This document shows positions 1 through 7,932 of a stretch of 64,000 nucleotides of DNA, in pieces. Position 1 is the first letter of the stretch, and each line of letters opens with the position of its first letter. Under the pieces are notes generated by a model. The model did no database searches and was not told where the DNA came from. It saw only the letters and a program-made list of their open reading frames with translations. A program made the position numbers and the translations under genes. Source of the DNA: Stieleria tagensis. Its GTDB lineage: Bacteria > Planctomycetota > Planctomycetia > Pirellulales > Pirellulaceae. The stretch spans positions 44,951-108,950 of the forward strand of contig NZ_JAMYFE010000112.1 in NCBI RefSeq assembly GCF_024129865.1. Direction: 5' to 3'.

Positions 1-584
1 AAGGATTGGTCGATCGCCCAGATCGCATCGGCACCACCGCGAGGCCGCAGCACAATCATGCGCTCGCTAGGCACACCCAATGCGACGGCGGACGGGGGAT
101 AAAATGAGCCGTCACAATCGACGATCACCAGCGGGCGATCGGGAACTTGACGCAGTCGGTGGGCGGCAGAGAGCATCGCCAACGTTCCCGCCGCGGCGCT
201 GTCGTGGGCGGCGATCCAGTCGGTCAGAGTCGCCCGGTGTAATCCGCCGCCGGGTAGCCAGCTGTCGATCGCTGCACAGCCGGTCGAAAAATTCGCTCCA
301 TCGCCGCGCCGCGCTAGACTGACACAGCCGACTTGGGAACGCAGCGTTTTGAGTACCGCTGCACGATCCGGTGGGCGCGCGGGAGCGTGACTGGGGACAC
401 TGTCAGGGCTGGGGGCACTGTCAGGGCTGGGGGCACTGTCAGGGCTGGGGACACTGGCAGGCGTGATTGCCGGTTCGGCTACGGTGGCGACCTGGTCCCG
501 GCCACTGCTGGCCCGTTTATCGCGGGGGACACTGCTGGCGCGGCCGGCGGCATCCATGAACGAGAAAAATTGCTGGTCTGCCAT
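1..584 (-). CDS. imuA: ImuA-like translesion-synthesis protein (N-terminal part)
   Basis: A reading frame on the minus strand stays open from an ATG at 584 to the left edge, so only about 194 N-terminal residues are visible. After a low-complexity Ser/Pro/Asp linker comes a RecA/ImuA-like core: a segment reading STGCAAIDSWLPGGGL (substrate-loop type start), then a Walker-B-like strand LVIVDCDGSFYPP and a following IVLRP strand. In the family, ImuA works with ImuB and DnaE2 in damage-induced mutagenic DNA synthesis; those partners would lie beyond the left edge if the usual order holds. The fold assignment comes from motif order and is inference; a generic RecA-like ATPase is the alternative. 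Confidence 0.7.
   Translation of the reverse strand, partial: MADQQFFSFMDAAGRASSVPRDKRASSGRDQVATVAEPAITPASVPSPDSAPSPDSAPSPDSVPSHAPARPPDRAAVLKTLRSQVGCVSLARRGDGANFSTGCAAIDSWLPGGGLHRATLTDWIAAHDSAAAGTLAMLSAAHRLRQVPDRPLVIVDCDGSFYPPSAVALGVPSERMIVLRPRGGADAIWAIDQS
393..464. repeat. 18-bp tandem repeat inside imuA
   Basis: Four head-to-tail copies of an 18-bp unit (393-410, 411-428, 429-446, and a degraded copy 447-464) sit in the imuA frame. On the minus strand they encode a repeated S-P-D-S-(A/V)-P hexapeptide that forms the linker between the N-terminus and the RecA-like core. The unit length keeps the frame, so copy number can change without breaking the gene. Confidence 0.85.
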
Positions 585-640
585 TACAATTCGACAATGC
601 TGGTTCCCACAAAGAAGGCTGCCTCCATGCAAGCATAACG

Positions 641-652
641 AATGCTAGCATT
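641..652. promoter_or_regulatory. Perfect 12-bp palindrome upstream of imuA
   Basis: The sequence aatgctagcatt is a perfect inverted repeat 57 bp upstream of the imuA start, in an AT-rich patch within an otherwise GC-rich region. imuA genes are commonly controlled by LexA in other bacteria, so an operator role is possible. The planctomycete LexA box is not known to me, so this is inference only. Confidence 0.3.
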
Positions 653-828
653 TTATTCTCTGTTTTTTTCGACCGTCCCCACTGTCAACGGATTTCTGTC
701 CCTCGGATTGATCGGCCAACCCACTGACTGGTCACGATGAATGATGGCGCGAATTCGCTGGTTTCTGATCATTTCGGGCGTGTGGGTGCAGGTGGTTTTT
801 CGCTTGCCAACACCGAGCGCGTGCCGGT

Positions 829-1104
829 TCAGATGCCGCTGTTGTTCTTTGCCAAAGTCCCGTTGGCACGCCGCGCGGCGATTTCTTCCCGGCGTTTGGC
901 GACCAGCTGGTAGCGGAGTAGGACCAGGCGGGCCAGGTCCCCCATTCGTTGGGGTTCGCCGTCATTCATCGGGTTTGCCGCCGGAGTGGCCGCGGCGATG
1001 GGGCTGACCACCGGGGCGCCAGTCAGCGGGGGGCTGCTAACCAGTGGTGTGGGGCTGTTGGAGACCAATGTGGTGGGCGAATCGAAAAGCATCATTTGGG
1101 TCAT
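829..1104 (-). CDS. Small conserved hypothetical protein
   Basis: A 91-residue frame lies 244 bp upstream of imuA on the same strand. The first ~45 residues are Ser/Pro/Thr/Ala-rich and probably unstructured. The second half (GDLARLVLLRYQLVAKRREEIAARR) is a basic amphipathic helix that looks like a genuine short domain. No function is recognisable. Two other frames overlap here, but neither shows such a clear composition. Position next to imuA may mean co-expression, which is not shown by the sequence. Confidence 0.5.
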   Translation of the reverse strand: MTQMMLFDSPTTLVSNSPTPLVSSPPLTGAPVVSPIAAATPAANPMNDGEPQRMGDLARLVLLRYQLVAKRREEIAARRANGTLAKNNSGI

Positions 1105-1295
1105 GGCAGAAAACTCCGGCGAAACAGTCCAATCAGGTTTCCCGGCAAGCGATGTCTCACCGGGTTGGCTGAATCATCGCGATGCCGATGACACGTCCGG
1201 TCACACGCCCGAGCGGACTCTGTGCGAAACGCTCCGGACCGGCTAGAATGATCCGATAAACGACTCCCCTTACACACCGAAGAAGGCTTTTCAGC

Positions 1296-1712
1296 ATGGC
1301 AGCCGCCGACGCCGAAGGAATTGATTTCAAAATCTCCGAGGACGACCAAGACGAGCACAGTTTCGTCAGCATTTGGAACATCGCCTCGGCGACATGCGAT
1401 GGAAACTTGGAAGAGACCCGCGCGCTCTCGTCAAAGTTGCTGAACTTCTTGTGCAAACGTGATTGCGATTTCGTGGTCTGTAGCTCGGCCAACATCGAGT
1501 ACCTGGACGAAAAATTCGAATCGGACAACAAGATCCTGTACGATTGGAAACCTGAAAGCGAGCATGTCGACATCATCGCCCAGCACGCGGAAGTCCCCGG
1601 CAAAGCGTTCATGTCGTTTTTGAAAACGCACAAATTCAATCCAGCGACCAAGTACAACCCACGCCGCGCCGACCGCGTCGAATGGTTCAACGATCGCTGG
1701 TGTATCGGCTGA
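1296..1712 (+). CDS. Conserved hypothetical protein, 138 aa
   Basis: The frame starts at ATG 1296 and stops 6 bp before the next gene on the same strand, suggesting co-transcription with the PDZ protein and mutY. The protein is soluble, with an acidic N-terminus and no signal peptide or membrane segment. It has a Trp/Cys-containing C-terminus (VEWFNDRWCIG). No known motif is visible. A longer minus-strand frame overlaps, but its composition is unlike a folded protein and it was not chosen. Confidence 0.6.
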   Translation: MAAADAEGIDFKISEDDQDEHSFVSIWNIASATCDGNLEETRALSSKLLNFLCKRDCDFVVCSSANIEYLDEKFESDNKILYDWKPESEHVDIIAQHAEVPGKAFMSFLKTHKFNPATKYNPRRADRVEWFNDRWCIG

Positions 1713-1718
1713 AAATCG

Positions 1719-2933
1719 ATGGCAACAAGCAGGCTCGCTGGCATCTTTGATTCCACCTCGAACTCTGCGTATGCCCGCCGCATCGCTGTGACATATTGGT
1801 TGACGTTCTGGTTGACACTGTCTCTGCTGGCGGTGGGTGATGCCCAATCCCAACCGCCCACGGCCACCGCTCCCACTCGCACGCCGCGTGAAGAGCGGAC
1901 GTTGGACTATTGGGCCGAACAGCTTTCACATGAGCGATATCTGCGCCGCGAATCGGCGCAGCGACATTTGGTCGCCGGCGGCCAGGCGGCGGTGCCGATT
2001 TTACGCAAGGCTCTGCAGCAGGGAGATTTGGAGATCACGCAGAGCGCGATTTCGATTCTCGCCAAGATCGCTGCCCAGGAGCAGCCCTGGAAGACCGATG
2101 GTGCTTTGGCGGCTCTGGAGTCAATCGCCGAATCCAGTTTTGGCTCCAAAGCCACGTTGGCCCAATCCACGCTGACTTCGTTTGCCGAATCACGTGGCCG
2201 CGAAGCACGAGTCCAGTTGGCCGCTGCCGGTGTTTATCTGGGCACAGAAATCGTCGCTTTTGGGTCTCGCAGCCGCGAGCGCCCGATCGCACGGATCGAC
2301 GACCAATGGGACGGCAATGTCGATTCCCTGGCTTGGTTCCGTTGGCTGGGGGACATCTCATTCGTGGTGGTTGATGGCGCCGCTGCAACACCCGACGTGT
2401 TTCAAGCGATCGTCAAGATGCCCGATTTGACGACTCTGGTACTGGTCGACTGTGAATTGACGGTGCCGATGATCGAGTCGCTACAGCAGCGAAAGCAGAT
2501 CAATGAAATGGAATTGCGATATGTGCGTTTGAACGACACGCTACTGGATGCGCTGGTGAAAGTCCGATTGCGTGAATCACTGTACTTGATGGGAACCGGC
2601 GTCACCGCCGATCGGGTCGAACGGTTGCGAGTCCAGTTGCCGGGATTGGAAATCACACATCGTTTGGGCGGGTTCTTGGGCGTGGTTTGCACGACCACGC
2701 TGGAAGATTATTGCCAGGTCAACGAGGTTCGGCCCGACAGCGGCGCGGCGTTAGCGGGATTGCAATCCGGTGACGTCATCATCCAGATCGACGACGTGAA
2801 AATCCGTCGCTTTGATGATCTGCAGCGACAGATCAGCACCCATGTTCCCGGCGATGAAATTGCGATCCGCTTTCGCCGGGAAAGCCAAGTGCTCGATACG
2901 TCGGCCAAGCTGGGCAAACTCGAAGATCTATGA
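1719..2933 (+). CDS. Secreted HEAT/LRR-like protein with C-terminal PDZ domain
   Basis: 404 residues. A hydrophobic segment (about 24-42, YWLTFWLTLSLLAVG) acts as a signal peptide or anchor. Residues 60-170 are helical repeats of HEAT type (LRRESAQRHLV, AAVPILRKALQQ). About 190-310 is a leucine-rich, LRR-like region (SLAWFRWLGDISFVVVDG, LVLVDCELT). Residues 310-395 form a PDZ domain (GAALAGLQSGDVIIQIDDVKI). Planctomycetes have many such exported repeat-plus-PDZ proteins of unknown role; there is no protease domain here. Its last four bases overlap the mutY start (ATGA), so the two are translationally coupled although no functional link is evident. Confidence 0.8.
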   Translation: MATSRLAGIFDSTSNSAYARRIAVTYWLTFWLTLSLLAVGDAQSQPPTATAPTRTPREERTLDYWAEQLSHERYLRRESAQRHLVAGGQAAVPILRKALQQGDLEITQSAISILAKIAAQEQPWKTDGALAALESIAESSFGSKATLAQSTLTSFAESRGREARVQLAAAGVYLGTEIVAFGSRSRERPIARIDDQWDGNVDSLAWFRWLGDISFVVVDGAAATPDVFQAIVKMPDLTTLVLVDCELTVPMIESLQQRKQINEMELRYVRLNDTLLDALVKVRLRESLYLMGTGVTADRVERLRVQLPGLEITHRLGGFLGVVCTTTLEDYCQVNEVRPDSGAALAGLQSGDVIIQIDDVKIRRFDDLQRQISTHVPGDEIAIRFRRESQVLDTSAKLGKLEDL

Positions 2934-4117
2934 CGCAACGTTCATCGGCCCAAAGCCGATCCAACACCGCGTCGGACGTGGACCCACCGCACCACCCGGA
3001 TTGGCGTGGGGCTCGCTGGCGCAGTGATTTGCGGCGCAAATTGCTGAAATGGTTTTCGACGCATGCTCGCGAGATGCCATGGCGCAGCGATCCGCAACCG
3101 TATCGTGTCTGGGTCAGTGAGATCATGTTGCAACAGACACAGGTTGCGACCGTGTTGCCGTATTTTGAGCGCTGGATGGAATCGTTCCCGACCATTGCGG
3201 ATCTGGCGACTGCCGATGAAGCGAATTTGATGCGTCATTGGGAGGGCTTGGGCTATTACCGCCGCGTTCGATCGATGCATGCCGCGGCCAAAATGATCAT
3301 GCTGCATCACGACGGCGTCTTTCCACTGGATTACGACGACGTGTTGAGTCTGCCCGGTGTGGGGCGCTACACGGCTGGCGCGGTGTTGTCGATTTCCAAC
3401 GATGCCAAATTGCCGGTCTTGGAAGGCAATACCCAGCGTGTCTACAGCCGATGGATCGGCTTGCGTGTGCCGCCGGCCGACAAAGCAGCCAACGCCCTGT
3501 TGTGGGAATTTGCCGCCGCCATGTTGCCGCGCCAACACAGCGGTCAGTTCAACCAAGCGGCGATGGAATTGGGGGCGCTGGTTTGCACCCCCAAAAATCC
3601 CGATTGTGACAACTGTCCCGTGTTGGCTCATTGCAAGGCCGCGGAGCTGGGTTTACAGGCGGAGATTCCGGGGAAAATCAAACGTGTCGTTTATGAAGAC
3701 CGGACCGAGTTTGCCTTGTTGCTCAGCCGTCGCCAGCGCGGCGTGACGACCTACTTGGCGCGACCACTGCCCGACGGCGGTCGCTGGGCGGGGCTGTGGG
3801 ATTTTCCACGACCGACCGAGGTGGCAACCGATTCGGTGGATGCTGCGGCGCAGTGGTTGTCTTCACAAATCGATGCGGATGTTCAACCCGGTGTGCGACT
3901 AAAAACATTGCGGCACGCGGTCACAAAATACCGAATCTCACTTCATGTCCATCAAGCCAGTCTTAGCAAACCGGACGCAGTCGGGCCGGGCCAGATCAGT
4001 GCCCCCTGGCGTTGGGTGTCGCTGCAGGAACTCGATGCATTGCCGATGAGCGTCACGGGGCGCAAAATCGTAAAATTCCTTGCCACCACTAGCCAACCCA
4101 TTTTGCCGCTGAACTAA
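2930..4117 (+). CDS. mutY: A/G-specific adenine DNA glycosylase
   Basis: MutY removes adenine mispaired with 8-oxoguanine in base-excision repair. The 395-residue protein has the catalytic-Glu motif VSEIMLQQTQV (Glu64), a helix-hairpin-helix LPGVGRYTAGAV, and an intact 4Fe-4S ligand set spaced C-x6-C-x2-C-x5-C in VCTPKNPDCDNCPVLAHC. The C-terminal NUDIX-like 8-oxoG recognition domain contains GLWDFPR. One key position is unusual: the catalytic Asp of the DGN motif (Asp138 in Escherichia coli) appears as Glu in LEGNTQRVYSR. The gene starts inside the stop of the upstream PDZ gene. Confidence 0.93.
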   Translation: MTQRSSAQSRSNTASDVDPPHHPDWRGARWRSDLRRKLLKWFSTHAREMPWRSDPQPYRVWVSEIMLQQTQVATVLPYFERWMESFPTIADLATADEANLMRHWEGLGYYRRVRSMHAAAKMIMLHHDGVFPLDYDDVLSLPGVGRYTAGAVLSISNDAKLPVLEGNTQRVYSRWIGLRVPPADKAANALLWEFAAAMLPRQHSGQFNQAAMELGALVCTPKNPDCDNCPVLAHCKAAELGLQAEIPGKIKRVVYEDRTEFALLLSRRQRGVTTYLARPLPDGGRWAGLWDFPRPTEVATDSVDAAAQWLSSQIDADVQPGVRLKTLRHAVTKYRISLHVHQASLSKPDAVGPGQISAPWRWVSLQELDALPMSVTGRKIVKFLATTSQPILPLN

Positions 4118-4190
4118 AGTCTGTTGACAGTTGATCGCCTCACCTCACTTTCCCGCCACTTTCCCACCCCTCCCAAAGGCCCCTTTCACT

Positions 4191-5477
4191 ATGTCTAGTC
4201 GAAGTCGATTCCGGTCGCGAACCATCACCCATTTTGTCACTTCGGGGCTGATTCTTTCGTTCAGTTTCGCATCGGGGCTTGCTTCCGAACCGGCATCTGA
4301 TTCCCCTGCCAACGGCACACCGGAAACGGTCACGCTGGGCAGTGACGAATCCTTGTTGGCGGGCATTCCGGGCGAAGGCAAATTGACGATGGAACAAGCC
4401 ATGCAGTGGATGTCTGACCCGGCGCGACACGCCGAACTGTCAGTCACACTGCCCAAAGGAATCGACGGCGCCAAAGGCAACATTTTTATTCCCGCCGACA
4501 ATCCGTTGACGCGAGCCAAAATTGAACTCGGACGCCAACTGTATTTTGACACGCGATTGTCTAACGACAGCACCATCTCCTGTGCCTCCTGTCACGACCC
4601 CGCACAGGGCTATGGCGCGCAAACTCAGTTTGGTGTGGGCGTGCGTGGACAACAAGGAAATCGTAACTCGCCGGTTTCCTACAACCGCATCATCAGCCAA
4701 GCACAGTTCTGGGACGGTCGCGCCGCATCGCTGGAAGAACAAGCCGTGGGTCCGGTGGCCAATGCGATCGAAATGGGCAACACACACGAACAATGTGTCG
4801 CCGATTTGGACAAACACCCTATCTATCGAGCCGAATTCGCCAAGGTCTTTGACGATGGCGTGACAATTGACAATGTTGGCAAAGCGCTGGCCGCGTTCGA
4901 GCGGGCATTGGTGACCGGTCCGGCGCCGTTTGATTTCCAAAGTGATCTGGATCGATTCGAAACGGTTTACGCCGACGACTTGGAGTACTTGGATGAAGAT
5001 CCCGAGTTGAAAGAACAATACGACGCTCTGAAATCGGCAATCGCGGCCAATCCGATGAGCGAATCGGCCAAACGCGGGATGAAACTCTTTGATACTAAGG
5101 CCAACTGCGCCGCCTGCCACGCGGGTGCCAATTTCACTGACGAACAGTACCATAACTTGGGCGTCGCAATGGATGTCGAACAACCCGACCTTGGACGTTT
5201 CGAAGTCACCGGCGAAGAAAAAGACAAAGGTGCGTTCAAGACGCCGACCTTGCGCAACGTCGCTTTGTCGGCGCCATTCATGCATGACGGTAGCCAAGCC
5301 ACGTTGGAAGAAGTCGTCGCGTGGTACAACAAGGGCGGCCATCCAAACCAGTGGCTAAGCGACAAAATGAAGCCACTGAATCTGACGGACCAAGAACAGG
5401 CCGATGTGGTCGCGTTTATGAAGGAAGGCTTAACCGGAGCTTTCCCAAAAATCCAAACCGCTCGTCTACCTGAGTAA
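4191..5477 (+). CDS. Di-haem cytochrome c peroxidase (MauG/CcpA family)
   Basis: Periplasmic enzyme that reduces hydrogen peroxide with electrons from small c-type cytochromes. The ATG at 4191 is preferred over the earlier TTG (4131) because it directly precedes a signal peptide (hydrophobic stretch GLILSFSFASGLAS). Two haem-binding motifs are visible in the 428-residue protein: CASCH (about residue 131) and CAACH (about 306), plus the C-terminal distal Met region FMHDGSQATLEE. An insert of about 35 acidic residues (around 250-285) precedes the second haem domain. It converges on the response-regulator gene, leaving only 30 bp between stops. Confidence 0.9.
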   Translation: MSSRSRFRSRTITHFVTSGLILSFSFASGLASEPASDSPANGTPETVTLGSDESLLAGIPGEGKLTMEQAMQWMSDPARHAELSVTLPKGIDGAKGNIFIPADNPLTRAKIELGRQLYFDTRLSNDSTISCASCHDPAQGYGAQTQFGVGVRGQQGNRNSPVSYNRIISQAQFWDGRAASLEEQAVGPVANAIEMGNTHEQCVADLDKHPIYRAEFAKVFDDGVTIDNVGKALAAFERALVTGPAPFDFQSDLDRFETVYADDLEYLDEDPELKEQYDALKSAIAANPMSESAKRGMKLFDTKANCAACHAGANFTDEQYHNLGVAMDVEQPDLGRFEVTGEEKDKGAFKTPTLRNVALSAPFMHDGSQATLEEVVAWYNKGGHPNQWLSDKMKPLNLTDQEQADVVAFMKEGLTGAFPKIQTARLPE

Positions 5478-5507
5478 GAAATCAGATCGGGCGGCGTGCT
5501 GTTGGCT

Positions 5508-6224
5508 TTACGTCGGGTCGCTCGATTCGAATCGATAGCCGACGCCGTAGACGGTTTGGATCACGCGAGGTTGTTTGGGATCTGATTCGATTCGTTTTCT
5601 AAGTTGGCTGATCGTTTGGTCGATGGTTCGACTATTGGGCACGTGGTCATCTTCCCAAGCCGATCGAAACAGGTCGGCTCTGGTGACCACTTCGCCCGGT
5701 CGTGCCGATAGGGTCTGGAGAATCAACACTTCACGGCGCGTCAGTGAAATGGTTTCACCGCCGCGCCGCACCCGCAACTCACGCGGGATGACTTCCAAGT
5801 CCGCCATCGTAAACGGAGCGTCGCCCAGTGGGGTCACCGGTGGCATTGCCGAATCGCCCAAACTGCGTCGGGCAACGGCACGGATTCGCGCGATCACTTC
5901 TTTGGTTCCAAACGGTTTGACGATGTAATCGTCTCCGCCCAGTTCCAATCCGACGACTTTATCGATCTCTTCGGCTTTGGCGGTGATGAACAGTATTGGC
6001 ATGGTCGGCGATTGACTGCGGAAATACTTGCACAGGTCGTATCCACTGATTCCTGGCATCATCACATCCAGACAGGCGATGTCCGGCATTTCGGAATCGA
6101 ATAATTCTTTGGCTTGTCGGCCATCGGCGGCTTCGGTGACCGCATAGCCCTCCCCTCGCAGCACTTCGGCTAACGCGGATCGTGTGTTGGGATCGTCTTC
6201 GGCGACCAGGATTTGATGCGGCAT
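5508..6224 (-). CDS. OmpR/PhoB-family response regulator
   Basis: 238 residues. The N-terminal receiver domain has the acidic pair ED-D (10-11), phospho-acceptor Asp53 in CLDVMMPG, and the conserved Lys in FITAKAEE. The C-terminal winged-helix DNA-binding domain (about 140-235) carries the family signature LTRREVLILQTL and the terminal hairpin VYGVGYRFE. Its start codon follows the stop codon of the sensor kinase gene directly, so the pair is a cognate two-component system and the last gene of a VWA protein-kinase-regulator operon. Confidence 0.92.
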   Translation of the reverse strand: MPHQILVAEDDPNTRSALAEVLRGEGYAVTEAADGRQAKELFDSEMPDIACLDVMMPGISGYDLCKYFRSQSPTMPILFITAKAEEIDKVVGLELGGDDYIVKPFGTKEVIARIRAVARRSLGDSAMPPVTPLGDAPFTMADLEVIPRELRVRRGGETISLTRREVLILQTLSARPGEVVTRADLFRSAWEDDHVPNSRTIDQTISQLRKRIESDPKQPRVIQTVYGVGYRFESSDPT

Positions 6225-7922
6225 CTAACCAGCTGTTGGCAAGTGGAGTGGATCCAACGGCAGCGTCAGTTCAAACGCGGCACCGCTTTTGTCCGATTTT
6301 GGTAACAGCACCAGACTGCCGTCGTGTCGCCTTGCGGCGCGGCGGGCGATCGTCAATCCGATTCCCGTGCCACTGGGGGCCTGGATTGAATCGTCCAGCC
6401 GTTCGAAGGGGCGAAACACTTTCTCGCGATGCAGCGCCCCGATCCCCGGTCCGTCGTCTTGGACCAAGATTCGCAGTTGATCACTCGTTCGATCAGTGGA
6501 CGGCAATACGGTGCATTGGATCGAGCAGTGACCGCCTCGCGGAACATATTTTTCGACATTGCTAAGCAAATTAACCAGTACCAATTCGATCACGTCGGGA
6601 TCGACCGCAACCAGGTCGTGACATTGGCAGCTGGATTCAAGTGACAGACCGGCAGCGACAAAACTGGGTTCAAATTGCGCTGTAATCCCCTGGATCAAAT
6701 CCGCCAGGTCGGTGGGTTGTTTGCGAACACCAACCCGCTTTCCACTGGGGCGAATCATTTCCAGTACACCGGAAACCAATCGTTGCAATCGCCGGCTTTC
6801 GTGATCGATGACCTGCAGACGTTTGGCCAAGGAACGCCGCGCCTCTCCATCATCCAACTGTTCTAAATCGGATTCGGCTAGTTCTGTGTACAGCCGAATA
6901 TTGGTCAGCGGGGTTCGCAATTCATGAGAGACTTGACCGGCAAAACTCACCCGACTTTTGGCGCTGGCGATTTGTCGACCGACCGAGGTCAACACGTACG
7001 CGCCGACCGCCAGTACCAGCAAACCGATTCCCGTGAGTGATAGGATCAATGGAATCATCGTGGCCTGGGGCAACAGGGACTCGTCCACTTTCAATTGAAA
7101 ATGCCAACTCGCAAGCGGAGTTGAAAGTTCAGTGTCCGCCAATGGTTGCGACTGAGCGTTTTTCAGATCGCCCCAGCGATAGATCACTCGTTTGGCTTCG
7201 TCGAGCAATGCAATGCTACCGATCGGCGTGTTTGAAATCGTTTCCCCTGGCGATGGCCGATCACTTGCATCAGAACGTTGATTGTCCAGCGCGGCCGCAC
7301 TGCTGGAGTCATCGGGAAGTGCGGCGATCAAATCGGCCATCCAACGACTGCGTTGCAGCAGAATGCCGACCGAACCGCCGTTTGGAGAGAAACGCCAGTA
7401 GATGACCTGGGCGCCATCGCCCATGTACCACTGTTGCCAGGCGGACTGAGCGGTCAACGCCGCCGTTGGGGCAAGCTTGCCGCGGGACAGTTTACCGCTG
7501 GAAGCGGGTTGCGAATCAGAATCGCCTGTGGACAACGGGCGGGCATCGATCATTGCCGGCAGAGCGGCTTCGACTTCGGCTGCGTCGGCACCGTGCAAGT
7601 CGTCTGCCAACGGATACAGTAACAAGCCGTCGGGATTGACAAAAATCCCTTGTCGCACGATCGGTTGCTCACGCCGTATTTGTCGCAATGTTTCCAGTAG
7701 GGGCGTTGGAGATTCCAGTGCGGCGTCCAATTGCCTGGCATAGTCTGCAAATAATTCGACGACCAATCGGTCGGCGTCAAACAGTTGCGAAGAGAGCAGC
7801 GTGGTCAAATTTTCTTTTGCCGCCGACTGATTTTCTTTCACCGCACTCGCACTCATCCAGCCCAACAACACCAGCGGTGCAGCAACCAGCAAGAGGAGTG
7901 CGAGGAACAAACGTCGTGGCAT
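6225..7922 (-). CDS. Membrane sensor histidine kinase
   Basis: 565 residues. The first membrane helix is about 5-24 and the second about 288-312, enclosing a ~260-residue extracytoplasmic sensor domain with a Ser/Asp-rich disordered stretch (about 130-230). No HAMP domain is obvious between the second helix and the dimerisation domain. The phospho-acceptor is His333 in VSHELRTPLTN. The ATPase domain has an N box (LVNLLSNVEKYVP), a G1 box (QDDGPGIG) and GTGIGLTIARR. It lies 10 bp downstream of the VWA gene and abuts the regulator gene. The signal is unknown; the exported VWA protein is a plausible partner by position only. Confidence 0.9.
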   Translation of the reverse strand: MPRRLFLALLLLVAAPLVLLGWMSASAVKENQSAAKENLTTLLSSQLFDADRLVVELFADYARQLDAALESPTPLLETLRQIRREQPIVRQGIFVNPDGLLLYPLADDLHGADAAEVEAALPAMIDARPLSTGDSDSQPASSGKLSRGKLAPTAALTAQSAWQQWYMGDGAQVIYWRFSPNGGSVGILLQRSRWMADLIAALPDDSSSAAALDNQRSDASDRPSPGETISNTPIGSIALLDEAKRVIYRWGDLKNAQSQPLADTELSTPLASWHFQLKVDESLLPQATMIPLILSLTGIGLLVLAVGAYVLTSVGRQIASAKSRVSFAGQVSHELRTPLTNIRLYTELAESDLEQLDDGEARRSLAKRLQVIDHESRRLQRLVSGVLEMIRPSGKRVGVRKQPTDLADLIQGITAQFEPSFVAAGLSLESSCQCHDLVAVDPDVIELVLVNLLSNVEKYVPRGGHCSIQCTVLPSTDRTSDQLRILVQDDGPGIGALHREKVFRPFERLDDSIQAPSGTGIGLTIARRAARRHDGSLVLLPKSDKSGAAFELTLPLDPLHLPTAG

Positions 7923-7932
7923 CGCGCGAAAG

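Noticed and set aside
1157..1882. 241-residue minus-strand frame
   Set aside because: It lies antisense to two plus-strand genes with better composition (1296-1712 and the start of the PDZ protein), is rich in Arg/Ser and lacks any domain pattern.
4440..5342. 300-residue minus-strand frame
   Set aside because: It is the antisense shadow of the cytochrome c peroxidase gene, whose haem motifs are beyond doubt.
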